From a virus: DNA of 20,364 nt. Below the pieces are notes generated by a model. That model was not told the DNA's origin, made no database searches, and saw only the letters and a list, made by a program, of their open reading frames with translations. Of the stretch, positions 1 through 7,321 are shown piece by piece. Each line of letters begins with the position of its first letter. Position 1 is the first letter of the stretch. The stretch covers positions 1-20,364 of the IMG/VR virus record IMGVR_UViG_3300042870_000670; one strand, given 5' to 3'. A program made the translations under genes and the position numbers.

Positions 1-533
1 GTCGTGCTGGTCGGGATGAGCTGGCTGTAGATGCCAGGGTTCACGATCAGGGCCTTGCGGCCGGCCTTGCTGACACCGGCCCAGAGGGCCTTGAGCTGAG
101 CGGAGCCCGGGGTGACGGCGCTGTCGGCAGCGGTCACAGCAGCGGCGCCGAAGTTGGCGACGGTGATGGGGGCGGTAGCGAGGGCCCAGATCTTGTCGGC
201 GAGGGCGTCGAGGTTGATCTTCACCAGGCGCTCAAGGCGGATGGAGTTCTGGATGTCAGCGTAGCCGAGACCGAAAGGCTGGTAGACGTGGTCGAGGGCG
301 ACCGAGGTGGCCGAGAGGGTCGTGCCGCCGATGACATTGAAGGCGGAGGGGTTGACCTGAGTGGCGGCCGTGGCGGAGGCGATGGCGACCTGGATGGTGT
401 CGTTCGGCTTCTTGACGTCCGTGGAGAAGTCGGTCGAGAAGTTGCGGAGCGCGGCGAGGCGGTTCGCGAGGATGGTCTGGGACTGGGCGGCGAGGGTGTC
501 GACGATCAGCTGGGCAGCGATGGTGTTGGACAT
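1..533 (-). CDS. Major capsid protein, N-terminal part (runs off the window)
   Basis: The reverse strand is open from an ATG at 533 to the window edge, giving about 177 residues beginning MSNTIAAQLIVDTLAAQSQ; the C-terminus is missing. It follows portal, S49 protease and a coiled-coil scaffold candidate, exactly where the major capsid gene lies in lambda-like head modules. The content fits a coat protein: an N-terminal helix, then KKPNDTIQVAIASATAA and a beta-rich stretch, then a segment with DALADKIWALATAP. HK97-fold and P22-type coat proteins both show a similar GDTI-like early strand, so the fold is likely HK97-like, but I cannot assign the Pfam family. The role is to form the icosahedral shell. 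No Shine-Dalgarno sequence precedes the ATG; the leader is CTCCTAAACTAAT. Position supports the call more than any single motif. Confidence 0.75.
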   Translation of the reverse strand, partial: MSNTIAAQLIVDTLAAQSQTILANRLAALRNFSTDFSTDVKKPNDTIQVAIASATAATQVNPSAFNVIGGTTLSATSVALDHVYQPFGLGYADIQNSIRLERLVKINLDALADKIWALATAPITVANFGAAAVTAADSAVTPGSAQLKALWAGVSKAGRKALIVNPGIYSQLIPTST

Positions 534-570
534 ATTAGTTTAGGAGAGAGTTGGGATTGAGGGGAAAGGG

Positions 571-1008
571 TTACTTGGAAGCCGAGAAGATGGCGGCGCG
601 GTTCTTCTTGAGGAACGCGGTGCGCTCATTGCCGAAAGGCATCGCGGCGTACTGCTCGGCGATTTCCTTGTCCGTAGCACGGACCGGGCTGTCGCCCTGG
701 GGAAGGTCCACGGCGGCAACGCCGACCTTGGCCACGATGGCCGCGGCTTCGGCGGAGGCGCTGATCTGGACGGCCGAGAGTTCGGCGACCTTGGCGGTCA
801 GTTCTTCGACTTGCTTGGCGGAGACGGCGAGGAGGCCTTCCAGCTCGACGAGCTTGGAGTCCTTGGCCGAGGCCTCGACCTTGAGGGCTTCGACTTCCGA
901 GGAAGCGCCGACGGTCAACTTCTCCACGGTGGCGCGGAGGTCGTCACGTTCGGCAGAGGCGGAAGCGACAAGGGCTTCGGCGGCGACGAGTTTTTCTTCG
1001 ATAGTCAT
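571..1008 (-). CDS. Coiled-coil capsid assembly (scaffold) candidate
   Basis: A 145-aa protein beginning MTIEEKLVAAEALV. Residues about 5-85 are a long, Ala/Glu/Lys/Leu-rich coiled coil, followed by a short C-terminal part (TDKEIAEQYAAMPFGNERTAFLKKN) that may be a separate helical domain. I chose the ATG at 1008 because the upstream extension would add nine residues and overlap nothing useful, and the start at 1008 leaves a 37-nt gap after the protease gene. It sits between the S49 capsid protease and the major capsid protein, the standard place for a scaffold; in lambda the scaffold is nested inside the protease gene, whereas here it is separate. The function comes from position plus the coiled coil, not from a recognised family. 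A head decoration protein is the main alternative. Confidence 0.6.
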   Translation of the reverse strand: MTIEEKLVAAEALVASASAERDDLRATVEKLTVGASSEVEALKVEASAKDSKLVELEGLLAVSAKQVEELTAKVAELSAVQISASAEAAAIVAKVGVAAVDLPQGDSPVRATDKEIAEQYAAMPFGNERTAFLKKNRAAIFSASK

Positions 1009-1045
1009 GGTTCTAAAGATTGCGGAGGTGGGCAACTGTCAGGGG

Positions 1046-1831
1046 TCAGAAAGTAGCCAGGGCTTCCCGGAGGTTGGAGACGACCCCGGTCGCAAGACCC
1101 TTGGCGGCGGCTTCTCGCCCGGTGAAGACCTGACCCTCCATGTCGGAGTCCTGCACAAAGGTACGCTTGTTTCGTACGGCGGCGCGGAACTCGTCACGGG
1201 TAGACTCGACCGAGGCTTGGAGGTAGGCGCGTTGCTCGGTCGTCAGGGCGAGGCCTTCGGCGCCGGCGGCCTTGTGGATGCCCGCGGCGATTACCTCAAA
1301 CTTGATGCCCTGGGCGGCGTAGTATTCTTCGAGATTAGGCACGACCATATACACGCCGATGCTCCCGATCTGGGAACTGGCCGTGACGGTAAAGTCGTCG
1401 GCCTGACTTCCGATCCAGTAGGCAGCGCTGGCGGCCATGTTATCGGCGAAGGCGCGGGTCGGCTTCTTGTAGCCGGCGACCATGTCGGCCAGTTCTTGGA
1501 CGCCCGTCACCGTGCCGCCCGGGGAGTTGATGGCGAGGAGCACGCGGTCAACGGCTGGGTTGTCCTGGGCTTCTTCAAGCCAGCCGGCGATGACGTCAAC
1601 GTCGGCGCCGCCCATCATTCGCTCGATGGGGGAAAGGCCTTTCCCGATGGGGCCTGAGATAGGGACGACCGCAGTGGTCCCGACAACGTAGGGCTTGGGC
1701 GCTTCGCCGAAGAGCTGCGCGATCATGTCGCCCAGGCCGGCGGCCTTGGAGGCCTCGACGTAGTCCTTCGCACGGACCGGGTTAATCAGGAGCGGCTCAA
1801 GGCCGCGTAAGCCGTTAGAAAGAAAGCGCAC
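1046..1831 (-). CDS. S49 (SppA/ClpP-like) capsid maturation protease
   Basis: A 261-aa serine protease of the S49 family, which in lambda-like phages cleaves scaffold and head proteins during prohead maturation. Visible motifs are VDRVLLAINSPGGTVTG (oxyanion region, about 95-110), the nucleophile context NMAASAAYWI with Ser135, the SSQIGSIGVYM stretch (152-162), and Lys187 in IAAGIHKAAG, which should complete the Ser-Lys dyad. The length is typical of short phage S49 proteases. The start is GTG at 1831, giving MRFLSNGLRG, five bases after the portal stop. The gene lies in the canonical portal-protease-scaffold-capsid order. The N-terminal residues 1-45 are the least certain part. The long open frame on the opposite strand is a GC-driven shadow. 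Confidence 0.93.
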   Translation of the reverse strand: MRFLSNGLRGLEPLLINPVRAKDYVEASKAAGLGDMIAQLFGEAPKPYVVGTTAVVPISGPIGKGLSPIERMMGGADVDVIAGWLEEAQDNPAVDRVLLAINSPGGTVTGVQELADMVAGYKKPTRAFADNMAASAAYWIGSQADDFTVTASSQIGSIGVYMVVPNLEEYYAAQGIKFEVIAAGIHKAAGAEGLALTTEQRAYLQASVESTRDEFRAAVRNKRTFVQDSDMEGQVFTGREAAAKGLATGVVSNLREALATF

Positions 1832-1836
1832 AGTTA

Positions 1837-3390
1837 TTAGGGGTTGGAAGGTTCGGGGGGAGGCGGGAGGTCGAGGTTGTCGGCCACGTCGGTCGGAGTC
1901 TGGCTAGAGGCCTGCCCCTGTTGGAGCCAGTTGAAGCCGGGCTTGTAGAGCATCCAGACCGGGAGGCCTTTCTCCTTAGCGAGGCCAATGACGTAGTTCA
2001 TATCGTCGGCTCGCTTCGCAAGTTCCTGGCGAAAGTCGAGGCCTCGCTGGGCGTACAATTCGCTCATGCTCAGGAGCCCGAGTTCCACGTCGGCGCGATC
2101 GTTCGCGGCGTCGCGGCCACCGTCAACGGTCACGCTCTTCGGCGTGGTCCACGATGTCGCGTACCATTTCGGGTCGTCGGGGATTTCGCCGGAGGCGATG
2201 CCGTCGGCGATGATATAGTCCCAAGTCGGTTGGCAGAAAGTGTCGATGAGTACGGTCTGATATTTCGAGAAGACTCGCGCGCTCTTCGCGGTGACTAGGC
2301 GAATGGAGGCTCCGCCTAAGGCCTGGGGATTGGCCACAAATTCGAAGGGTAGTGAGCCGAAGGCGATGTCGCGCTGGAGTTCGGTCACGAATCCGTTGAA
2401 AGTCTGGGAGGGTCGCTTCGACTCCTGATGTTCCAGCTTCTCGTTTGGTTCCAGGACGATGAGCTTGCCGCCGGCCTGCTCGACCATGCCGGAGTAGCAT
2501 CGGTCGCCGCCGCCTAGTTCGGCCGCCATGTTGTCGTCAATGAAACCGCCTGCCTTGTTGAGGACGCGCGTGACCTCCGACTGGTCCTTGACCGCGCGCT
2601 TCTCGGCTTCGAGGATTTCGTCGAGGTCCTGCAAACTGTTGACCGAATGTTGCAGCAAGGGCGTACCACGGGCCGCGCTCGACGACGTCAGGTCAACGAT
2701 GTGCATCATCGTGTTGGCCGGCATGAAGCGGCTGGAGCCGTCGGAACGGTAGACCCAATAGCCGACGATCTCGGCGAAGTCTCCGAACTGCACGCCGTCC
2801 CAGGTACGCTCGGGCGTATCGCGGTCGGCAGGGTCACCGACTCGATGCGTTTCGATGAGCTGGATTTTCGCCTCGCCTCGGGCGTTGCGGACCTTGGCGG
2901 CGAAACACTCGCCGTCGCGGATGAGCGCGCGGACTAGCATACCCTGGCACTGGGCAAAGTTGAAACGGTTGGTTACGTCAATGCGCTTGGACTTCTCGGC
3001 GAAGTATTCCTCGTAGGCGCGCGCGGCCTCGGGCGTGCTCGCGTGGGACTGCGGACGGATGCCGTCTCCCGACGTGTACAAGACCATATCGTTTAGGATT
3101 TGGTTATACAGGCCGTAGTTCCTTTCGGCGTACCGACACTTGCGGACCATGACATTGCGATCACGGGAACGAAGGTCGCGGCGGGCGTCCACGTTCGACC
3201 CCGTGTACATGATTTGCCGGGCGTTGCTCTGCGTCACGCTCTCCCATCGGGGAGTCTGCGGATAGCCGCCGCCGCCGAAGTTCTCGCTATAGGCCACTTG
3301 CTTAGGACCGACCTCGCCAGAAACGGCCGGGGTCTTCGGCGCCTTCGCGGCACGCTTAGGGGTGGTCTTCTTCTTAGACTTAGAGGCCAT
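1837..3390 (-). CDS. Portal protein, lambda GpB-like
   Basis: A 517-aa protein that forms the dodecameric portal ring at the packaging vertex, through which DNA enters and leaves and to which the terminase docks. A basic N-terminal tail (SKSKKKTTPKRAAKAPK) precedes the family-like core: SNARQIMYTGSNVDARRDLRSRDRNVMVRKCRYAERN, then DGECFAAKVRNARGEAKIQLIETHRVGDP, and later FNGFVTELQRDIAFGSLPFEFVANPQALGGASIRLVTAKSARVF. These are recognisable features of the phage_portal_2 (lambda gpB) family, and the length is typical. Its start overlaps the end of the gpW-like gene by 11 nt and the protease follows after five bases, so the three genes are probably translated together. The C-terminus is proline-rich (LPPPPEPSNP). 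Confidence 0.94.
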   Translation of the reverse strand: MASKSKKKTTPKRAAKAPKTPAVSGEVGPKQVAYSENFGGGGYPQTPRWESVTQSNARQIMYTGSNVDARRDLRSRDRNVMVRKCRYAERNYGLYNQILNDMVLYTSGDGIRPQSHASTPEAARAYEEYFAEKSKRIDVTNRFNFAQCQGMLVRALIRDGECFAAKVRNARGEAKIQLIETHRVGDPADRDTPERTWDGVQFGDFAEIVGYWVYRSDGSSRFMPANTMMHIVDLTSSSAARGTPLLQHSVNSLQDLDEILEAEKRAVKDQSEVTRVLNKAGGFIDDNMAAELGGGDRCYSGMVEQAGGKLIVLEPNEKLEHQESKRPSQTFNGFVTELQRDIAFGSLPFEFVANPQALGGASIRLVTAKSARVFSKYQTVLIDTFCQPTWDYIIADGIASGEIPDDPKWYATSWTTPKSVTVDGGRDAANDRADVELGLLSMSELYAQRGLDFRQELAKRADDMNYVIGLAKEKGLPVWMLYKPGFNWLQQGQASSQTPTDVADNLDLPPPPEPSNP

Positions 3391-3649
3391 AGTTAGAGTC
3401 GTTGTTACGGTTGTCGTAACGGGTGTTGATCACATTACGTCGGCGACCGTACCTCTGGGGGTCCAGCTGAGACAGCGCCCCCATGGCCTCGGCAAGCATC
3501 TCCTTGGGGGGCAAGGCGAACTGCTTCGTAGAAGACGACCCGGAGTCGGCGTAGGACATGAGGACCTTGCCCTCCATGATCATCGAGACTGCCTTGGCCT
3601 TGATTGCCAGCAGCTCGTCTTCCGAAAGTCCGATGAACAGTCCTTGCAT
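3380..3649 (-). CDS. gpW-like head-tail joining protein
   Basis: An 89-aa protein starting MQGLFIGLSEDELLAIKAKAVSMIMEGKVLMSYADSGSS. The N-terminal two thirds match the layout of lambda gpW: a helix, a 'GK-V-SY' beta hairpin and a second helix (PKEMLAEAMGALSQLDPQ), and it lies between large terminase and portal exactly as W lies between A and B in lambda. gpW plugs the portal after packaging and prepares the head for tail attachment. The C-terminal 20 residues (YGRRRNVINTRYDNRNNDSNYGL) are polar, Asn/Arg-rich and longer than in lambda. The last codons overlap the portal start by 11 nt. The assignment rests on size, pattern and synteny. Confidence 0.8.
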   Translation of the reverse strand: MQGLFIGLSEDELLAIKAKAVSMIMEGKVLMSYADSGSSSTKQFALPPKEMLAEAMGALSQLDPQRYGRRRNVINTRYDNRNNDSNYGL

Positions 3650-3661
3650 AAATCTGCGAGG

Positions 3662-3751
3662 TTAGGCAACGGAGGGGAGGAACGGCCCCGACCCTATGCC
3701 TCCGCAGGCGCACATCCTACGACGCTTCGGAACCGTTCCTCTTGTAGTCAT
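3662..3751 (-). CDS. Possible 29-aa ORF between terminase and gpW-like gene
   Basis: A short frame beginning MTTRGTVPKRRRMCACGG fills most of the 98-nt gap between the large terminase stop and the gpW-like start. Its ATG overlaps the terminase stop as ATGA, the same arrangement used by several certain gene pairs in this window, and its stop is 12 nt before the next start. It is basic with a CxC pair. No family is recognised, and a peptide this short can arise by chance. The junction geometry is the only real support. Confidence 0.3.
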   Translation of the reverse strand: MTTRGTVPKRRRMCACGGIGSGPFLPSVA

Positions 3752-5562
3752 GTTGACCGACCTTCCCCAGGTTGCAAGTCGTCCGCGGTGGCTTCTCGGC
3801 CGACGACGCCCCAGCGCACGGCGACGAGGAGGCAAAGGATTTCGCAGTCGAGGGCGTGGTTGTCCCGCTTGCCCTGAGGCAGAATCCAAGTGGCCTTACC
3901 CGTCCGACGATCGCGGACGCGGACTTCTGAATTCAGTTGGTAAACGTATTCAGGCGAGGCATCCCGGGCAAATCCGAAGACCTTCCTCGCCCTCAAGCCG
4001 TGGAGTAAATCCTTGGCCATGACGTTAGAGAACGAGATGAGCCATGCCCGGGCCTGCGTCCCTGGGACGAGGATGGCCTGCTTCTCCGAATAGAATCGGC
4101 GGACGGTGTTCCCGTCCCGGTCGCCTACCGCGAACGTCTCGGCGCCGGAACCCTTGGAGCACTTCCAGCCACGCACCGCCGTCTGCTGGTAGACGAGCTG
4201 CGTCTGGTCACCTGAGTCCACGCAGATCATGGCCTTGTGCGTCCCCGTCCGCTTGACGAAGTCGTCCAGGTCTTGCCACGTCTCCAGCTTCTCAAAGGCC
4301 ATCAAACGGCTATGGCCTGACTTGGCGAAGCGGCGGCAGACCGCAAAGAAGTGGCCGCGCTGCACGTCGATTCCGACGACGCGAAAAGGGATGCTCCCGT
4401 TCGGCGCTCCCTCTCGGTCCACGACCTTCCCCGCCGGCGTGATGACCGCCTCGGCTTCCCAGTCATCGGCAAGGGCGTAGTCTGAGGATTCAGTCGAGAC
4501 AACCATGGCCCCACCGTCGTCGCTCCAGGGGATGGCCAGATACTTGGTCTTGAAAATCTTCCTGCCCTCCTCGTCGCCGTAGGCTTCGGATGCCTCCTTG
4601 CTCTTGATCATGTCCACGGCCAATGAGCCCCAGCTCGTAGAGGCCAATGCATTGACGTGCGTCCCGACCCACCCGGTCTTCTGAGGTTGCGCCATCTGGA
4701 CGAACTGCGCCCCGTTCTCCACGGCGTTGCAGGCGATGCGCGTCTCGTTCGTATCGGGTAGGTGGGCCTTACAGCCTGAGCATTCGTAGGTCGTGTTCTT
4801 CTCGACCATCAGGTGATTCCAGCCGGCAGGGCTTTTGGCCTGCTCTGGGAACCTTACGAAACTCCAGTCCCAGGGCTGGAGCTTGGAGCATAGGGGGCAC
4901 ACCATGTTCCACTCGTGTTGAGTAGTCATCCCCCAGATGTTGTCGAGGTCGTCGCCTACCATGCCGGCCTGCGAGAGATACAGTTTCTTCGCCGTCCATT
5001 CGTAGGCCTTCGTTCGGGCCATCGACTGCGCCACCGCCCCTTTCTTCCAGAGCCAGATTTCGTCCCCGATGACGTAACGCGTCGAGATGCGCTGCAGGTC
5101 TTTCTCCGTCGTGGCCGAGTTGTTGTACACGATCGTCCCGTCCGCGAAGTCGATGATGTCGCTCTTCGGGTTGTCCGCCGGCGAGATGTGCCGACGCACG
5201 TCCTCGACCATGTTGAACATCGGCCGAAGGTAACGGATCGTGAAGTCCGCCGCGTTGACCTGGTTGTCCATGTAGATGACCATGTTCCCTCGGTCATTCG
5301 CCATCAGGTAGGTGGCGGCCAGTCGGGCCTTCAAGGTCTTGCCCGTCTGAATCGACCAGAGGTCGACCATCGTGCGCGTCGACGGGTCTAGGAAAAGACG
5401 CAGGCTCTCCGCGATCCACGGCCAGCGGCTAGGGTTGTATCCGCCGGCGAACGCACCGGCAGGGACGCGGGTGATGTTCCTCGCCAGCCACTTGACCGGG
5501 TCGGCGTTGTCGGGCGGCGTCAGGGATTCGCGGCCGATGCCCAGGAGTTCAGCCCGGTCCAT
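3748..5562 (-). CDS. Terminase large subunit, GpA family
   Basis: A 604-aa ATP-driven packaging motor and nuclease of the lambda GpA type. The ATPase domain shows a Walker A-like WSIQTGKTLKA (residues about 69-79) and a Walker B VIGDE (164-168). A zinc-binding pair of CxxC motifs follows (C222/C225 and C261/C264), a known feature of this family. The C-terminal nuclease domain carries VGIDVQRG (D399), MICVDSGD (D449) and RDNHALDCEI (D567, D572), which probably coordinate the catalytic metals. It overlaps the small subunit by 14 nt, suggesting translational coupling of the two holoenzyme subunits. No Shine-Dalgarno precedes the ATG at 5562; the start is embedded in the upstream gene. The full expected length is present. 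Confidence 0.95.
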   Translation of the reverse strand: MDRAELLGIGRESLTPPDNADPVKWLARNITRVPAGAFAGGYNPSRWPWIAESLRLFLDPSTRTMVDLWSIQTGKTLKARLAATYLMANDRGNMVIYMDNQVNAADFTIRYLRPMFNMVEDVRRHISPADNPKSDIIDFADGTIVYNNSATTEKDLQRISTRYVIGDEIWLWKKGAVAQSMARTKAYEWTAKKLYLSQAGMVGDDLDNIWGMTTQHEWNMVCPLCSKLQPWDWSFVRFPEQAKSPAGWNHLMVEKNTTYECSGCKAHLPDTNETRIACNAVENGAQFVQMAQPQKTGWVGTHVNALASTSWGSLAVDMIKSKEASEAYGDEEGRKIFKTKYLAIPWSDDGGAMVVSTESSDYALADDWEAEAVITPAGKVVDREGAPNGSIPFRVVGIDVQRGHFFAVCRRFAKSGHSRLMAFEKLETWQDLDDFVKRTGTHKAMICVDSGDQTQLVYQQTAVRGWKCSKGSGAETFAVGDRDGNTVRRFYSEKQAILVPGTQARAWLISFSNVMAKDLLHGLRARKVFGFARDASPEYVYQLNSEVRVRDRRTGKATWILPQGKRDNHALDCEILCLLVAVRWGVVGREATADDLQPGEGRST

Positions 5563-6118
5563 GGCTGCTCAGTTTCTCGCGGACCTTGCGGACGTAGGCC
5601 TGCAGGACGGCGATGGCCTTGGGCGGGTCGTTAGGGTTGCACGCCTCGCCGAGCTCACTAGGCATCCGCTCCATCGCCTCGATCCATTCGCCCGTCAGCT
5701 GAAGCATCGCCTCCTTTGCCTCCGACGATTTGATATACTCGCGAGCCATCAGCGCTCGACGCTCGGCCTCGGCCTCTAGGTCAATCAGCTTGGCCGTCGC
5801 CTGATTGTACTGCGTATGGTACTTGGCTTGGTCTCGGTCGCCGGTCTCCATCGCCGCCTGCCATACGTCGCGCGCTCGGCTGACCAAGACGTTCTGCCGA
5901 TGAATGCGTTGCTGGATCGTGCCGTCGTCAAGTGATGTGGCTACAACGGGTACAGGCGCCGACGACGCACGCTCGGCCGCCCGGGCGTCACGCCACGCAA
6001 TCGCCTCCTCCACGCTGGAGACCGGCATCCCTTCGCGGCGAAGAACGCCCACGCGCTGCACGCTCACGCCGATCGCCGCGGCCAACGCCTTGGTCGTCAG
6101 GGCTTCAGATTGGCCCAT
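5549..6118 (-). CDS. Terminase small subunit, Nu1-like
   Basis: A 189-aa protein directly upstream of, and overlapping, the large terminase. The N-terminus (LTTKALAAAIGVSVQRVGVLRREGMPV, about 7-32) is a winged helix-turn-helix of the kind gpNu1 uses to bind the cos region, followed by SSVEEAIAWRDAR. Residues about 70-130 form a helical, probably coiled-coil segment (IHRQNVLVSRARDVWQ...LIDLEAEAERRAL) suited to oligomerisation. The C-terminal helix (AIAVLQAYVRKVREKL) would contact the large subunit. The start at 6118 leaves a 114-nt non-coding leader. The family was inferred from the HTH and position; small terminase subunits diverge quickly. Confidence 0.8.
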   Translation of the reverse strand: MGQSEALTTKALAAAIGVSVQRVGVLRREGMPVSSVEEAIAWRDARAAERASSAPVPVVATSLDDGTIQQRIHRQNVLVSRARDVWQAAMETGDRDQAKYHTQYNQATAKLIDLEAEAERRALMAREYIKSSEAKEAMLQLTGEWIEAMERMPSELGEACNPNDPPKAIAVLQAYVRKVREKLSSHGPG

Positions 6119-6232
6119 TTAAACGGGGGTTTTGTGTCAACGAGACACGCATCATTTTGAGGCTGTGGCAGGCCACGCACGCAAACGGCAGTTCCGAAGA
6201 GATTCCTTGGCGGGGGGTATTTGGGGCATCTC
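6119..6232. other. Non-coding leader upstream of terminase small subunit (possible cos/binding region)
   Basis: This 114-nt stretch lies immediately before the small terminase gene and contains no convincing ORF. It has two small inverted repeats: GTGTC-aacga-GACAC (about 6135-6149) and GTGG-CAGG-CCAC (about 6165-6176), plus a G-rich run near 6212-6218. In lambda the cos site sits just upstream of nu1, so a packaging-recognition site here is possible. Nothing in the sequence proves it; it may simply be a leader or transcription signal. Confidence 0.25.
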
Positions 6233-6766
6233 TCATCGTTTTCCCTTTGTTTTCGCAGGTTTCCGTAAGTTTTTCGCCACCTTTTCAGCTGCAGGCGTGG
6301 CGTGTTGCCCGGTCCACTCCCCCAGCGCATCAGGAGTGAACTGCTCGCGCATCAGCTTCGCTCTTTTGTGGATCGCTTGTTTGCTCACGTCATACATCCG
6401 AGCGATGTCAGGCGCGGGCAGACAGCCGGGGAGGTCGAGCGCCCATCTGACGAGTTCCACGTGCCGGCGCACCGAGTACTCGTCGGTCATGGCCAGCGCG
6501 TCGATGAAGGCCTTAAGCATGGACCCCACGTGTTCCCTACTTATGAACGAGTCCGTCTCGATCCGTTGCTCTTGCTCGGTTGAGTTCCAGATGCGGCGCC
6601 AAGGTTGCACCTCGCAGACGCGTCGAGGCTGAACCATCTCGCGGTAGGGAAGCACGCCCGCTTCCCGCATCTTGTCCTGCGTGGCCTTAGGCAGGGAGAA
6701 GTACCAGGCATCGAACGACCGGGCATCCTTGGCAGGAGCCTCAAGGTCGTGCAGTTGTTTCGCCAT
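6233..6766 (-). CDS. Helix-turn-helix protein of unknown function
   Basis: A 177-aa protein starting MAKQLHDLEAPAKDARSF. Residues about 98-140 (SVRRHVELVRWALDLPGCLPAPDIARMYDVSKQAIHKRAKLMRE) contain a helix-turn-helix similar in shape to sigma-factor region 4 or other regulators. The C-terminus is very basic (EKVAKNLRKPAKTKGKR), suggesting nucleic-acid binding. It shares one base with the upstream gene (TAATG junction) and lies between the early region and the terminase genes, a good place for a late-gene activator or a second packaging-site binding protein. I do not recognise a named family; the regulatory role is an inference. Confidence 0.7.
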   Translation of the reverse strand: MAKQLHDLEAPAKDARSFDAWYFSLPKATQDKMREAGVLPYREMVQPRRVCEVQPWRRIWNSTEQEQRIETDSFISREHVGSMLKAFIDALAMTDEYSVRRHVELVRWALDLPGCLPAPDIARMYDVSKQAIHKRAKLMREQFTPDALGEWTGQHATPAAEKVAKNLRKPAKTKGKR

Positions 6767-7149
6767 TACGGCTTAGGTTGCCCATCTTCTCTCGGTATCA
6801 AGGTACAAAGGTTGAGCCAGTTGCCGTCCTCACGGAAGGAGACCATCCCGTGCCGGCGAAGTCGGTAGACCAGGGACGACGGCTTCCCCTTGTAGGCGAT
6901 GTCTGCCGCGATCCGTTCCCTCAGCTGAGGCGAGGTCAGTAGGTCCGGCCATGTGGCCACGACCTGACGGAGTCCGTCGTTCTTGTCTCTCCTCTTCCTT
7001 GCTGCCTCTTTGGTGGCCTCGCGGCGAGCGGCTTCCATCTTCTCGGGCATCTCTCTCCAGGCCTTCAGTCTGATCCTAGTCCAGCGGCGCTTGATGGCTA
7101 GGTAGCGGAGTTGGGAGGGGGTGGCCTTCCTCGGGTTGGGTTGGGTCAT
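6766..7149 (-). CDS. Basic protein with C-terminal winged-helix-like domain
   Basis: A 127-aa protein beginning MTQPNPRKATPSQLRYLAIKRRWTRIRLKAW. The first half is highly basic and helical (EKMEAARREATKEAARKRRDKN). The second half (LLTSPQLRERIAADIAYKGKPSSLVYRLRRHGMVSFREDGNWLNL, about 69-113) has the spacing of a winged HTH with a wing ending in the conserved-looking Trp. It follows the repeat-rich interval at 7150-7321 and is joined to the next HTH gene by a one-base overlap, so the two may act together. A DNA-binding role is likely; the target and family are unknown. Confidence 0.65.
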   Translation of the reverse strand: MTQPNPRKATPSQLRYLAIKRRWTRIRLKAWREMPEKMEAARREATKEAARKRRDKNDGLRQVVATWPDLLTSPQLRERIAADIAYKGKPSSLVYRLRRHGMVSFREDGNWLNLCTLIPREDGQPKP

Positions 7150-7221
7150 CTCGGTAGGTTAAATTGGACAGTGTTCAAGGGCGTCCCGACGCTCCAGCGG
7201 AGGGGGTAAGCCCGAAGAACC

Positions 7222-7239
7222 CCTTATCGTAAGATAAGG
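7222..7239. repeat. Perfect inverted repeat CCTTATC-GTAA-GATAAGG
   Basis: Seven-base arms separated by GTAA form a perfect hairpin or dyad in the non-coding interval between the helicase stop and the next gene. No run of T follows on the minus strand, so it is not a classical Rho-independent terminator. It directly adjoins three direct repeats, which makes a protein-binding operator or replication element more likely. Confidence 0.7.
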
Positions 7240-7240
7240 A

Positions 7241-7276
7241 CGGACCTTGAGTCGGACCTTGAGTCGGACCTTGAGG
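7241..7276. repeat. Three tandem 12-bp direct repeats (CGGACCTTGAGT), iteron-like
   Basis: Units start at 7241, 7253 and 7265; the third differs only in its last base (G for T). On the transcribed (minus) strand they read ACTCAAGGTCCG. A period of 12 bp, close to one helical turn, places the units on roughly the same DNA face, as expected for iterons or multimeric operators. They lie just downstream of the replicative helicase gene and next to an inverted repeat and a G-rich tract. Whether they form an origin or a regulatory site cannot be decided from sequence alone. Confidence 0.8.
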
Positions 7277-7313
7277 GGGTAGGGAAAGGGGGGTCATAGG
7301 GGGTAGGACGGGG
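7275..7313 (+). other. G-quadruplex-forming tract on the plus (template) strand
   Basis: Four to five G-runs (GGGGG, GGG, GGGGGG, GGGGG, GGGG) are separated by loops of 2, 3, 5 and 6 bases, satisfying the usual G4 pattern of at least three Gs with loops of one to seven. The Gs are on the plus strand, which is the template for transcription here, so a folded G4 would obstruct RNA polymerase or a replication fork rather than fold in the mRNA. It lies in the 172-nt non-coding interval (7150-7321) beside the direct repeats. Confidence 0.65.
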
Positions 7314-7321
7314 ATTGACCC

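Noticed and set aside
551-1657. Long plus-strand open frame (368 codons) opposite protease and scaffold
   Set aside because: It lies antisense to the S49 protease, whose catalytic motifs are clear. Its product is low-complexity, and GC-rich codon bias creates such antisense frames.
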